Shown: positions 44,199 through 52,831 of the stretch, one piece after another | How positions within the stretch are numbered: the stretch's first letter is position 1 | Layout: the number at the start of each line of letters is the position of its first letter | Source of the DNA: Caenimonas aquaedulcis | GTDB taxonomy: Bacteria > Pseudomonadota > Gammaproteobacteria > Burkholderiales > Burkholderiaceae_C | Assembly: GCF_015831345.1 (NCBI RefSeq) | Contig: NZ_JADWYS010000001.1 | Location: 372,001 to 436,000 of the forward strand | Reading direction: 5' to 3' | Length of the DNA: 64,000 bases | Notes under the pieces: model-generated | Told to the model about the DNA's origin: nothing | Databases searched by the model: none | Seen by the model: only the letters and a program-made list of their open reading frames with translations | Translations under genes and position numbers: made by a program

Positions 44199-46052
44199 AT
44201 GGCGCTCCTACAGATTTCAGAACCCGGGCAAGCCCCCGATCCGCACCAGCGCCGCATCGCCGTGGGCATCGACCTGGGCACGACGCATTCGCTCGTCGCT
44301 GCCGTGCGAAGCGGCGTGGCCGAGTGCCTGCCCGATGCACAGGGCCGCGTCATCCTTCCATCGGTCGTTCGGTATCTCGAGGACGGCGGGCGGCAGATCG
44401 GTCACGACGCCCATGCCGCGCAGGCGGACGATCCGGAAAACACGATCGCTTCGGTGAAGCGCTTCATGGGGCGGGGCCTCACCGACATCGCCAGTCGCGA
44501 GAAGCTGCCCTACCGGTTCATCGACCAGCCCGGCATGGTGACGCTGCACACCCGTGCCGGCGAGAAGTCGCCCGTGGAGATCAGCGCGGAGATCCTCGCG
44601 ACGCTACGCTTTCGCGCGGAAGACACTTTCGACGATGACCTCTACGGCGCCGTGATCACCGTGCCCGCGTACTTCGACGATGCGCAGCGGCAGGCCACCA
44701 AGGACGCCGCCCAGCTCGCGGGCATCAAGGTGCTGCGGCTGATCAACGAGCCCACCGCGGCTGCAATCGCCTACGGCCTGGACAACGCGAGCGAAGGTGT
44801 CTATGCCGTCTACGACCTCGGTGGCGGCACCTTCGACATCTCCATCCTGCGGCTGGCGCGCGGCGTGTTCGAAGTCGTTGCGACCGGCGGCGACTCCGCG
44901 CTCGGGGGCGACGACTACGACCGCGCACTGGCGGACCACGTGCTGGCGAAGTCCGGCGTGACGCTCCAGGCTGCCGGCGACAAGGCGGCGATCAAGATGG
45001 CGGCGCGCGTGGCGAAGGAAGAACTCTCATCTTCCGAACGTGCCGCGATACGCGTCCCCAATTCGAGCGAAGTGATCCATGTTTCGCGCGCCGACTTCGA
45101 AGCGGCGACGGCCGAACTCACGGCTCGCACCATCGCCGCCGTGCGCAAGGCTTTGCGCGACGCGAAGATGGGCAAGGACGACATCCGCGGCGTCGTGATG
45201 GTGGGCGGCTCCACCCGCATGCCGCAGGTGCGGCGTGCCGTGGCCGAATTCTTCGGCCGCGAACCGTTGACCAACCTCAACCCCGATGAAGTCGTGGCGC
45301 TGGGCGCCGCGATCCAGGCGAACCAGCTGGCCGGCAACGACTCCGCCGGCGACCTGCTCCTGCTCGACGTGATCCCGCTGTCCCTGGGCATCGAGACCAT
45401 GGGCGGCCTTGTCGAGCGCATCGTGCCGCGCAACGAGACCATTCCCACCGCGAAGGCGCAGGACTTCACCACCTACCAGGATGGCCAGACGGCGCTTGCG
45501 CTGCACGTCGTCCAGGGTGAGCGCGACCTCGTCAAGGATTGCCGCAGCCTCGCACGCTTCGAGCTGCGCGGCATCCCGCCGATGGTGGCCGGCGCCGCGC
45601 GCATCCGCGTCACATTCACCGTGGATGCCGACGGGCTCTTGAGCGTGTCGGCGCGCGAACAGGGCAGCGGCGTCGAGGCACGCATCGATGTGAAGCCTTC
45701 CTACGGCCTGTCCGACGAGCAGATCGCCCGGATGCTGCAGGAAAGTTTCACGACGGCGGAAGAGGACATGAAGGCCCGCTCGATCGCCGAGGCGAAGCTC
45801 GACGCGAACCGCATGTTGCTCGCGACGCAGACCGCGCTGGACGCCGATGGACAACTGCTCGACGCGCAGGAGCGCGCGCGCATCGACGCCCTCATGGCCT
45901 CGCTGCGCGCCATCGCGGACAACAGCGTGGACGCCGCCGCGATCGAAGCGGCAACCGAGGCGCTGGCCAAAGGCACGGAAGCCTTCGCGGCCGAGCGCAT
46001 GAATCACGGCATCCAGAAAGCGCTGGCAGGCAAGAACGTGGAGACGATTTAA
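44199..46052 (+). CDS. hscA: Hsp70-family chaperone HscA
   Basis: HscA is a specialised Hsp70 that releases clusters from IscU. The 617-residue protein has the N-terminal ATPase ([40 protein letters not shown]) and a substrate domain (about 390-520) for the LPPVK motif of IscU. HscA-typical length and the isc context distinguish it from DnaK. It is followed without a gap by fdx. Confidence 0.96.
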   Translation: MALLQISEPGQAPDPHQRRIAVGIDLGTTHSLVAAVRSGVAECLPDAQGRVILPSVVRYLEDGGRQIGHDAHAAQADDPENTIASVKRFMGRGLTDIASREKLPYRFIDQPGMVTLHTRAGEKSPVEISAEILATLRFRAEDTFDDDLYGAVITVPAYFDDAQRQATKDAAQLAGIKVLRLINEPTAAAIAYGLDNASEGVYAVYDLGGGTFDISILRLARGVFEVVATGGDSALGGDDYDRALADHVLAKSGVTLQAAGDKAAIKMAARVAKEELSSSERAAIRVPNSSEVIHVSRADFEAATAELTARTIAAVRKALRDAKMGKDDIRGVVMVGGSTRMPQVRRAVAEFFGREPLTNLNPDEVVALGAAIQANQLAGNDSAGDLLLLDVIPLSLGIETMGGLVERIVPRNETIPTAKAQDFTTYQDGQTALALHVVQGERDLVKDCRSLARFELRGIPPMVAGAARIRVTFTVDADGLLSVSAREQGSGVEARIDVKPSYGLSDEQIARMLQESFTTAEEDMKARSIAEAKLDANRMLLATQTALDADGQLLDAQERARIDALMASLRAIADNSVDAAAIEAATEALAKGTEAFAAERMNHGIQKALAGKNVETI

Positions 46053-46391
46053 GTGGCCATCATCAAGATCCTGCCCCATCCGGAATACTGTCCGCAGGGC
46101 GCCCAAGTCGAGGCGCCTGCGGGCACGTCGATCTGTGAGGCGTTGCTGGACAACGACATCGCGATCGAACATGCGTGCGACATGAGTTGCGCCTGCACGA
46201 CTTGCCACGTGATCGTGCGAGAGGGCTTCAAGTCCCTCAACGAAATGGACGAGAACGAGGAAGATTTGCTGGATCGGGCGTGGGGGCTGGAGCCCAACTC
46301 GCGCCTGTCCTGCCAGGCGATCGTGGCGCAGGAGAACCTGGTGGTGGAAATTCCGAAATACTCGATCAACCACGCGAAAGAGAACCACTAA
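46053..46391 (+). CDS. fdx: ISC-type [2Fe-2S] ferredoxin
   Basis: This ferredoxin supplies electrons for iron-sulfur assembly. The 112-residue adrenodoxin-like protein has ligands C42, C48, C51 and C87 (CX5CX2C plus a distal Cys). The start is GTG immediately after the hscA stop. An iscX-like gene, common at this point in other genomes, is not present: dnaQ begins 9 nt downstream. Confidence 0.96.
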   Translation: MAIIKILPHPEYCPQGAQVEAPAGTSICEALLDNDIAIEHACDMSCACTTCHVIVREGFKSLNEMDENEEDLLDRAWGLEPNSRLSCQAIVAQENLVVEIPKYSINHAKENH

Positions 46392-46400
46392 AATCGCGGC

Positions 46401-47114
46401 ATGCGCCAGATCGTCCTCGACACCGAAACCACCGGGTTGTCCGCCGAAGGCGGCGACCGCATCATCGAAATCGGCTGCGTCGAACTCGTCGCACGCAAGC
46501 TCACCGGCAACAACAAGCACTTCTACCTGAATCCCGAGCGCGACAGCCACGAGGACGCGCTCAAGGTGCACGGCATCAGCAACGAGTTCCTGCGCGACAA
46601 GCCGAAGTTCGCGGCGATCGCCGACGAATTGATGGATTATTGCGCGGGCGCCGAGATCATCATCCACAACGCCGCGTTCGACGTCGCCTTCCTGAACAAG
46701 GAACTCGAGCTGCTCGGCAAGCCCGGCTTCAGGACGTTCTGCGCGCAGGTCACCGACACGCTCGCGATGGCCAAGGAGATGTACCCGGGCAAGCGCAACA
46801 GCCTGGACGCGCTGTGCGACCGCCTGGGCGTGGACAACTCCAGCCGCACGCTGCACGGCGCGCTGCTGGACGCCGAACTGCTGGCCGACGTCTACATCAA
46901 CCTGACGCGCGGCCAGGACGCGCTGCTGATCGATATCCAGGACAACGACACCATGGGCGGTATCGTCACGCGCGTGGACCTCACGCAGTTCACGCTGCAG
47001 GTGCTGCTCGCGAACGACCAGGAGACCAGTGCCCACGAGGAAGTGCTCAAGCAGTTGGACAAGGCGAGCGGAGGCAAGACGCTCTGGCGGATCCAGACTC
47101 AGCCTATGGCATAA
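46401..47114 (+). CDS. dnaQ: DNA polymerase III epsilon subunit (proofreading exonuclease)
   Basis: DnaQ is the 3'-5' proofreading subunit of the replicative polymerase. The 237-residue protein has ExoI motif LDTETTG (D7, E9), ExoII HNAAFDVAFLNKEL and ExoIII HGALLDAELLADVY, all in the N-terminal 180 residues; the C-terminal tail should bind the alpha subunit. It lies 9 nt after fdx, so its expression may be tied to the isc promoter, an unusual partner. An 11-bp hairpin and tRNA-Val follow. Confidence 0.95.
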   Translation: MRQIVLDTETTGLSAEGGDRIIEIGCVELVARKLTGNNKHFYLNPERDSHEDALKVHGISNEFLRDKPKFAAIADELMDYCAGAEIIIHNAAFDVAFLNKELELLGKPGFRTFCAQVTDTLAMAKEMYPGKRNSLDALCDRLGVDNSSRTLHGALLDAELLADVYINLTRGQDALLIDIQDNDTMGGIVTRVDLTQFTLQVLLANDQETSAHEEVLKQLDKASGGKTLWRIQTQPMA

Positions 47115-47117
47115 TCT

Positions 47118-47143
47118 GAGGCTGTCCCGCAAGGGGCAGTCTC
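47118..47143 (+). repeat. 11-bp hairpin with GCAA tetraloop between dnaQ and tRNA-Val
   Basis: GAGGCTGTCCC (47118-47128) pairs with GGGGCAGTCTC (47133-47143) through 11 pairs including two G-U, closed by a GCAA tetraloop of the stable GNRA class. It lies 3 nt past the dnaQ stop and 9 nt before the tRNA. There is no T-run, so it may be a processing or 3'-end signal on a dnaQ-tRNA transcript. Confidence 0.65.
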
Positions 47144-47152
47144 GAGAGAGAA

Positions 47153-47227
47153 GGGTGATTAGCTCAGCGGTAGAGCACTGCCTTCACACGGCAGGGGTCG
47201 CAGGTTCAAACCCTGCATCACCCACCA
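47153..47227 (+). tRNA. tRNA-Val (anticodon CAC)
   Basis: All four arms can be drawn. The acceptor GGGTGAT pairs with ATCACCC, the D arm is GCTC/GAGC, the anticodon stem is CTGCC/GGCAG with loop TTCACAC, and the T arm is GCAGG/CCTGC around TTCAAAC. The anticodon CAC reads GTG valine codons. The 3' CCA is encoded. It marks the end of the core block; the accessory operon starts 14 nt later on the other strand. Confidence 0.96.
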
Positions 47228-47241
47228 GCGGATTCAACGAG

Positions 47242-48321
47242 TTACGGCACCTTGGGGTGCCCTTCGTTGAGGAGGCGCGCCACGAACGCCGCTCCCGTTT
47301 CACGCGTGCCGCGCTTGCCGCCAACATCGCGCGTCACCTCGTTTGCCGCCACCGCCGACACGGCAGTTCTTTCAATGGCGGCACTTGCGTCCAGAAAAGA
47401 TTGATTGCCCTTGCGTTGGCCATACCAGCCCAGCAACATGCCTGCTGACAGGATCAGCGAGAACGGATTGGCAATGTCCTGGCCTGCGATATCGGGTGCG
47501 CATCCATGGGCAGCCTGCCCCATGGCGTGGTCGTAGCCAGCATTCAGTGAGCCACCCAGCCCGATGCTTCCTGATAACTCGGCCGTCAAGTCCGACAAGA
47601 TGTCGCCGAACATGTTGGTCGTCACGATCACGTCGAAGCGTTGCGGCGCACGCACGACATGCGCCATCATGGCGTCGACGATAAATTCGTCGATCTGAAC
47701 GCCCGAAAACTCCTTGCCTATCTGGCGACAGATGTCGATGAACATGCCATCGCCCATTTTCAGGACATTCGCCTTGTGCACGATGGTGACGTGCCTGTTG
47801 CGTGTCATCGCCAGCTCAAAGGCAGAGCGCGCGATTCGTTCGCAGCACTTTCGGGTGATTCGCCGCAGCGAAATGACCACGTCGGGCGTGACCAACATTT
47901 CGCTGCTGCCCGACTCGATGTTGCGGTCGGAGTAGAAGCCCTCCGTGTTTTCGCGCACCACGACGAGGTCAAATTCACCCAACCGGGCCCGCATGCCCGG
48001 ATAAGTCCGGGCGGGTCGAATATTGGCGTACAAGTCCAGGTTTTTTCGAAAGAACATGGACGGGTTGATTTCCCCTCTGGATTCATCCTTGAACTCATAG
48101 GTTGCCATCGGCCCCAGCATCAGGCCGTCGGCTGACCGAACCTTTTCAAGCAGCGCAGCGGTCACGGTGGCGCCATGCTGCTTCAGGCTTTCGTGGCCGG
48201 CAATGTCGTGTACGAGTTCGAGGTTCAAGCTGAAACGCCTGGACGCCGCTTCGAGTACGGCAACCGTCGCAGCCATGGTCTCGGGGCCGATGCCATCACC
48301 TGGCAAAACAACGATTTTCAT
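47242..48321 (-). CDS. Isocitrate/isopropylmalate dehydrogenase-family enzyme
   Basis: This is a predicted NAD-dependent beta-decarboxylating dehydrogenase acting on a 2- or 3-hydroxy diacid such as malate, tartrate or an alkylmalate. The 359-residue protein starts MKIVVLPGDGIGPE and has NLDLYANIRPAR, VVRENTEGFYSD, VHKANVLKMGDGMF, FGDILSDLTAEL and the NAD-type adenine loop HGCAPDIAGQDIANP. It is the last gene of the minus-strand operon, so biosynthetic LeuB is unlikely; the substrate is unknown. The internal ATG was chosen over an ATG 9 codons upstream because it gives the exact family start. Confidence 0.85.
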   Translation of the reverse strand: MKIVVLPGDGIGPETMAATVAVLEAASRRFSLNLELVHDIAGHESLKQHGATVTAALLEKVRSADGLMLGPMATYEFKDESRGEINPSMFFRKNLDLYANIRPARTYPGMRARLGEFDLVVVRENTEGFYSDRNIESGSSEMLVTPDVVISLRRITRKCCERIARSAFELAMTRNRHVTIVHKANVLKMGDGMFIDICRQIGKEFSGVQIDEFIVDAMMAHVVRAPQRFDVIVTTNMFGDILSDLTAELSGSIGLGGSLNAGYDHAMGQAAHGCAPDIAGQDIANPFSLILSAGMLLGWYGQRKGNQSFLDASAAIERTAVSAVAANEVTRDVGGKRGTRETGAAFVARLLNEGHPKVP

Positions 48322-48348
48322 AAAACCTTCGCGTAAGGAATGACGCAT

Positions 48349-49290
48349 TCAACGTGCAGTGCGGTTCACCAGAAAAACACCGGCAATCGCGAGCACGCAA
48401 CCGGCAAGCTTGCTGGCAGTCAGTGGCTCGTTGAGGAACAACCAGCCGAAACCCACTCCCAGCAGCGGCACCAGGTTGTTGAACACCACCGTCTTTGCGG
48501 CGCCTATGTGGCTGATGCCCTGGGAATACCAGACGAAGGCAATGGCCGTGCCGAACACGCCGGTGTAGATGCAGCAGGCGATGACCCCCGGGGTGAACGC
48601 GCTGGAAGTGATGCCGGCCCATTCCGGAACCGCAATGATCGCCAGGAAGAGCGTGCCCCAGAGCGATGCCAGCAGCGACGCGACCATTGCCTCCATGGTG
48701 CGTAGGGTCTTGCGGCCTTGAAGCGTGTAGGTCGACCATCCGAGCACAGCGGCCAGCATGGCGAGCTCCCCCTTGCCAAAGGACATCGACAGGTTGGCGA
48801 AGTCTCCTCGCGCGACCACGATCCAGACGCCTGCGACCGCCATCACGACGCCCAGCCAGCGCGCGGGCGAGATGCGTTCGCGCAGGAACACCGCCGCGAG
48901 CAGCAAGGTCGCGACAGGGTTGAGCGCGACAAAGACGGAGGTGCGGCTGGCTTCCATCAAGCTCGCGGCGTAAAACACACACAGGTTGTAGAGCAGGATT
49001 CCGCTGGCGCCCATCACCATGGTCCCGATCAACTGCGGGCGGGTGACCTGTCTCAGTACGCCAAGGCCCTGGGAAAAATGAAGCGTCCCCGCCAGCACCA
49101 GGCCCGCCACCACGAACCGGAGCAGGGCGGCAGTCGCAGGTGGCAGGCTTGCCGAAATGGTCCGGGCCGCGACGAAGGTTCCGGCCCAGAATATGGCGAC
49201 GCCGGTGAGCTTGAGGTAGGTAGGCCAGAGCGGGCGCAAGCGACTTGCCGAAGCTTCCGGCGAAACTTCCCCGGTCGTTGAAGTATTCAA
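48349..49290 (-). CDS. EamA/DMT-superfamily permease
   Basis: This is an inner-membrane transporter of the drug/metabolite superfamily, 313 residues, with about ten TM segments in two EamA repeats (first about 28-160, second about 175-305). PLWPTYLKLTGVAIFWAGTFVAARTI and ALLRFVVAGLVL are repeat starts; SHIGAAKTVVFNNLVPLLGVGFGWLFLNEPLT is the second repeat end. Substrate unknown; in this operon it may export an overflow metabolite. Its stop lies 27 nt before the dehydrogenase start and its start overlaps the flavin reductase stop by 4 nt. Confidence 0.87.
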   Translation of the reverse strand: MNTSTTGEVSPEASASRLRPLWPTYLKLTGVAIFWAGTFVAARTISASLPPATAALLRFVVAGLVLAGTLHFSQGLGVLRQVTRPQLIGTMVMGASGILLYNLCVFYAASLMEASRTSVFVALNPVATLLLAAVFLRERISPARWLGVVMAVAGVWIVVARGDFANLSMSFGKGELAMLAAVLGWSTYTLQGRKTLRTMEAMVASLLASLWGTLFLAIIAVPEWAGITSSAFTPGVIACCIYTGVFGTAIAFVWYSQGISHIGAAKTVVFNNLVPLLGVGFGWLFLNEPLTASKLAGCVLAIAGVFLVNRTAR

Positions 49291-49925
49291 ACGTCGGCTT
49301 GATTCGCAAGCCAGTCGGCATGGCCCGGCACCACCATCTCGAAATGGTCACGGGTTCGCGTATAGAGCCTGCCGAACATGCGGCCGATCGGGTGGTACTT
49401 CTCCGGATCGATGTAGTGGGTGACGGGGTCGAGCAAGCCATCGCGCACATGCATCATGACGACCTTGCCCAGCGCGATGTTTCTACCGGGGCTGACCTGC
49501 AGCAGCGCGATGCGCTCGCATTCGAAGGCCACGGGCGCCGCGACGATGCGTTTCGGTTTGACCAGGCTCGATTCGGCAAGCTCCAGCTTGGCGTGACTGG
49601 TTTCGCTTTCACCACTGGGGAAATCGATGGCGCAGATATTCATGGCCTGCGCGAGTGCCTCATCGACCATGTGGACAACGTATTGCCCGTTGTCGCGGAT
49701 GTTGATCGTCGTGTCTTTCAGGGCGCCGCTCCCACGTTTGGTCTCCAGGCCCAGCACGAGGACCGGTGGGTTCTCGCCCATGACATTGAAGAAACTGAAA
49801 GGCGCGGCGTTGTCGCCGCCCTTTTCCGACCAGGTACTCACGAGCGCGATAGGGCGCGGCACGATGGTGGATGAGAGCAGCTTGTACTGGTCCGCAGGGG
49901 GAAGGGCGTTGATGTCGATTTTCAT
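49287..49925 (-). CDS. Flavin-reductase-domain protein (DIM6/NTAB type)
   Basis: This FMN-binding split-barrel protein of 212 residues is homologous to flavin reductases and flavoredoxins. The motif STIVPRPIALVSTWSEKGGDNAAPFSFFNVMGENPPVLVLGL is the FMN-binding core. No flavin-dependent monooxygenase partner is encoded in the window, so it may act alone or serve an enzyme elsewhere. The ATG giving MKIDINALPPADQYKLL was chosen. It overlaps the DMT gene by 4 nt. Confidence 0.83.
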   Translation of the reverse strand: MKIDINALPPADQYKLLSSTIVPRPIALVSTWSEKGGDNAAPFSFFNVMGENPPVLVLGLETKRGSGALKDTTINIRDNGQYVVHMVDEALAQAMNICAIDFPSGESETSHAKLELAESSLVKPKRIVAAPVAFECERIALLQVSPGRNIALGKVVMMHVRDGLLDPVTHYIDPEKYHPIGRMFGRLYTRTRDHFEMVVPGHADWLANQADV

Positions 49926-49968
49926 GGAGCGCTTTTCGGAGCACGTATGCGGAAAACGGTTCAAGGAT

Positions 49969-50964
49969 TCAGTGGAAGTAGCTGCTGTGGCTTGCCAGCC
50001 ACCCGGCGTAATCGGCCAACGCTGGGGCAGCCGTGAACTGCGGCGAAAAATGCAGATCGCCGCGAAGGCGGTCCGTGCTCAGCGTGGTGCGAGGGCGGTT
50101 GTCCGGAAAATGGATCGTAGGGATATCGGCTTCGGACCGGTAGCGCCATGAGAAGCCTGGCATGCGTCCCTGGAGCATGTCGCACCACTGCGGCAGCACG
50201 CCACTCCAATCCGCATTGACCGACAGGTTGTAAACCTTGTGGGCGGGGCGTTGGGCGGACAGCAGCAGCATCAAGGCGTCGGCGAGGTCGCGGCTGTAGA
50301 TCATCTCGCGCGGTGCATACACCTCGGGCAGGACGGCTGGCTTGCCTCGCGCCGCAGCCGCGGCGACCTGGCAGAAGGGGCTGAGCAGGTCGCGCACCTG
50401 GGTGTTGCCTTCCCACGGACCGAAGACCGCACCGATGCGACCCGCGATGACGTCCAGGCCCCAGGCCTTTCCCAACTTCAAGGCCGCCCGTTCGGCGGCG
50501 TACTTCGTGATGGCGTAGAGACTGTCGGGGACCGGTGGAGTCGTCTCTTCATCGAGTGGCGCGGTTCCATACAGATGCTCGCCGTAGACCGTCAGCGAGC
50601 TCGGAAACAGCAGCCTCTGCACACCCGCCTGCGCCGCCGCTCGCACGATGGCAAGGGTTGCCGACAAGTTGACGTCGATGATCTGCTGGGGCGCAAGCGA
50701 TTCCCGGGCGGGGCCGGGTGTGATCGCCGCGCCATGGAAGACGTGCGTGATGCCTCCCGCACCGAAGACCCGCTCGATGTGGCTGGCATTGCAGACATCC
50801 CCAGTTTCAACGCGCACGCGTGCCCGCGCGTCGCCGATGGCCTGCATGAAGGGCGCAGGCGGCTCGCGCAAGTCGAAGAAGTCAACCTGGTGACCGTGCC
50901 CGAGCAGGGCTTGCGCCAGGTTGAGGCCGACGAACCCCGTCCCGCCAGTGATCAGGACGCGCAT
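49969..50964 (-). CDS. NAD-dependent epimerase/dehydratase (extended SDR)
   Basis: This is an extended short-chain dehydrogenase of 331 residues. It has the NAD loop ITGGTGFVGLNLAQALL at the N terminus, the PSSLTVYGE segment, and the catalytic YAITK (Y-x-x-x-K). Such proteins oxidise or epimerise sugar acids and related hydroxy acids, for example erythronate-type dehydrogenases. The start at MRVLITGG was chosen; a longer upstream frame lacks homology. It is flanked by the two-gene deacetylase pair and the flavin reductase. Confidence 0.82.
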   Translation of the reverse strand: MRVLITGGTGFVGLNLAQALLGHGHQVDFFDLREPPAPFMQAIGDARARVRVETGDVCNASHIERVFGAGGITHVFHGAAITPGPARESLAPQQIIDVNLSATLAIVRAAAQAGVQRLLFPSSLTVYGEHLYGTAPLDEETTPPVPDSLYAITKYAAERAALKLGKAWGLDVIAGRIGAVFGPWEGNTQVRDLLSPFCQVAAAAARGKPAVLPEVYAPREMIYSRDLADALMLLLSAQRPAHKVYNLSVNADWSGVLPQWCDMLQGRMPGFSWRYRSEADIPTIHFPDNRPRTTLSTDRLRGDLHFSPQFTAAPALADYAGWLASHSSYFH

Positions 50965-50965
50965 C

Positions 50966-51904
50966 TCAGCCCGACACCAGGGTGTCCGGTGGCATCGAGT
51001 AGCAATAGTCCGCGATCTCGCCGGGGCGCGTGAACCAGACACGGTCGGCCTGCGGGTGGGTCTTGCAGTGCTTGAGCGCCTGGCGCAGCGGCCCCAGGCG
51101 AAATGGCTGGCCGACGACGAACGTATGCAGTGCGATGGGGCAGACCAAGGGCTGGCGCTCCGACTGCCTGAGCATCTCGTCGAACTGGTCGACGATCATG
51201 TCGGCGAACTCGCGTGCCGAATGATGGCGAAATACGATCGCCGGGGAATCGTTGACTTCGATGGGATAAGGCACCGACAGGATCTTTCCTGCGCGCGTGT
51301 TCATCCAGATCGGTTGGTCATCGCAGGCCCAGTCGAGCAGATAGGTGTAGCCCGCCTCCTTGAGCAAGTCGGGCGTCACCCAGGTCTCGGCCAGCCAGGG
51401 GCCCAGCCAGCCTTTGGGTGGCTTGCCTTCGTTGCGGTTGAGGGCCGCGGTGGCCTCGGCGATCAGGCGCCGCTCGTCCTCTTCCCACGCGGGAAGAATG
51501 CGCTCGGCGTTGGTGCGGCCGTGGCCGATGACTTCATCCCCCCGCGCGCGGATGCGCTTGAAGATTTCGGGATGGGCGTCGTAGAGGAACGAGTTCACGT
51601 TGTGGCACGCCGGCAGGTCGAGTTCGTCCACCAGGTCCAGCATCCGGGACAGGCCCACACGGTTGCCGTAGTCGCGCCACGCGTAACTGCGATGGTTGGG
51701 CGCCGGGTTCGCCAGCCCGACGTCCGAGCCCATGCCCGCGCCGAAGGCAAAGTACTCGATGTTGAAACACAGGTAGAAAGCCAGCCGCTTGCCACCGGGC
51801 CAGCTGAAATCCTTGCGCTGGTCGATGACGGAAAACGGATAGCGATCGTGCGTCGGCAGCGGCATGCGTGTCGGCGGCGTGGTGGGGGCTTTGCCAGTTG
51901 TCAT
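50966..51904 (-). CDS. PuuE/imidase-like polysaccharide-deacetylase-fold hydrolase 1
   Basis: This NodB-fold hydrolase has 312 residues. It belongs to the branch that includes PuuE allantoinases and cyclic imide hydrolases rather than true chitin deacetylases: it has no signal peptide, and motifs LCFNIEYFAFGAGM, RDYGNRVG, GDEVIGHGRTNAER, GWLGPWLAETWVTPDLLKEAGY and CDDQPIW. Ring-opening of an imide or ureide is therefore likelier than sugar deacetylation. It shares all of these with the next gene, so the two are paralogues and might form one enzyme. It lies 15 nt downstream of it. Confidence 0.78.
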   Translation of the reverse strand: MTTGKAPTTPPTRMPLPTHDRYPFSVIDQRKDFSWPGGKRLAFYLCFNIEYFAFGAGMGSDVGLANPAPNHRSYAWRDYGNRVGLSRMLDLVDELDLPACHNVNSFLYDAHPEIFKRIRARGDEVIGHGRTNAERILPAWEEDERRLIAEATAALNRNEGKPPKGWLGPWLAETWVTPDLLKEAGYTYLLDWACDDQPIWMNTRAGKILSVPYPIEVNDSPAIVFRHHSAREFADMIVDQFDEMLRQSERQPLVCPIALHTFVVGQPFRLGPLRQALKHCKTHPQADRVWFTRPGEIADYCYSMPPDTLVSG

Positions 51905-51919
51905 GTGAGGTACCGTGCG

Positions 51920-52816
51920 TCAGACCATGATGCCCGGCGGCAGCGCGGCGCAGTGGTCGTAGATTTCCCCGGGGCGCGTGATCCAGACCTTGTCGCGCTG
52001 CGGATGGTTGACGATGTGCTCGATCGCCTTGCGCAGCGAATGGAGGCGATGAGGCTGGCCGACGATCATGGTGTGCAGCGCAATGCCGAGCACCAGGGGT
52101 TGCCGTTCGGACTGGCGCAGCATTTCCTCGAACTGGTAGACGATCATGTTGGCGAACTCTTCGCCGGAGTGGTGGCGCACCAGTACCTGTGGGGAGTCGT
52201 TGATCTCCAGCGAATAGGGCATGGACATCAGCTTGCCGCCGTCGCGCGTCCGCAGCCAGATCGGCTGGTCGTCGCAAGGCCAGTCCATCTCGAACAGGTA
52301 GCCGGCCTCCTTGAGGAGGTCAGGGGTGACACGGCTCTGCGACATCCAGGGACCCATCCAGCCACGTGGCGCGCGACCGGTTCTCTCGAGGATGGTGTCC
52401 CGGACCGCGGCGATCATGTGCGCTTCGTCAGCTTCCCACCACTGGCCCTGCCGCTCCGCATTGGTGCGGCCGTGGCCGATGATTTCATCGCCCCGCGCGA
52501 TGATCGGCTCGATCACTTCGGGGCAATAGTCGAATACGGCGGTGTTGACCAGATGGCAGGCCGGCAGGCCGAATTCTTCGAGCAGGTCGAACAGCCGCCA
52601 GACGCCGACCCGGTTGCCATAGTCGCGCCACGCAAAGGTGCGCGCATCGGGCGGGGGGAGTTCGTTGGAGACGGCATGGCCCAGGCCCGCACCGAATGCA
52701 AAGTGCTCGATGTTCAGCGCGAAGTAGATTCCAAGACGCTTGCCATCCGGAAACGAATAGTCCGGACGGCGGGGAATGGCCGAATAGTCGTAGCGGCCGT
52801 GGTGGGGAAGATGCAT
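51920..52816 (-). CDS. PuuE/imidase-like polysaccharide-deacetylase-fold hydrolase 2
   Basis: This 298-residue paralogue of the neighbouring hydrolase has no signal peptide. It has ALNIEHFAFGAGL, RDYGNRVGVWR, GDEIIGHGRTNAER, GWMGPWMSQSRVTPDLLKEAGY and CDDQPIW at equivalent places. The length matches characterised bacterial imidases of this fold (about 290). The two copies differ most at the N terminus and around the substrate-facing loops, which suggests different substrates or a mixed oligomer. It lies 15 nt downstream of the PhyH-type gene. Confidence 0.78.
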   Translation of the reverse strand: MHLPHHGRYDYSAIPRRPDYSFPDGKRLGIYFALNIEHFAFGAGLGHAVSNELPPPDARTFAWRDYGNRVGVWRLFDLLEEFGLPACHLVNTAVFDYCPEVIEPIIARGDEIIGHGRTNAERQGQWWEADEAHMIAAVRDTILERTGRAPRGWMGPWMSQSRVTPDLLKEAGYLFEMDWPCDDQPIWLRTRDGGKLMSMPYSLEINDSPQVLVRHHSGEEFANMIVYQFEEMLRQSERQPLVLGIALHTMIVGQPHRLHSLRKAIEHIVNHPQRDKVWITRPGEIYDHCAALPPGIMV

Positions 52817-52831
52817 GTCGAACTCGTTGGA

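Noticed and set aside
47242..48321. Calling the dehydrogenase LeuB of leucine synthesis
   Set aside because: No leuA/leuC/leuD nearby and it ends a catabolic operon; active-site surroundings resemble the wider decarboxylating dehydrogenase family.
50966..52816. Calling the two deacetylase-fold proteins chitin or peptidoglycan deacetylases
   Set aside because: No signal peptide, and the motifs and operon favour the PuuE/imidase branch.
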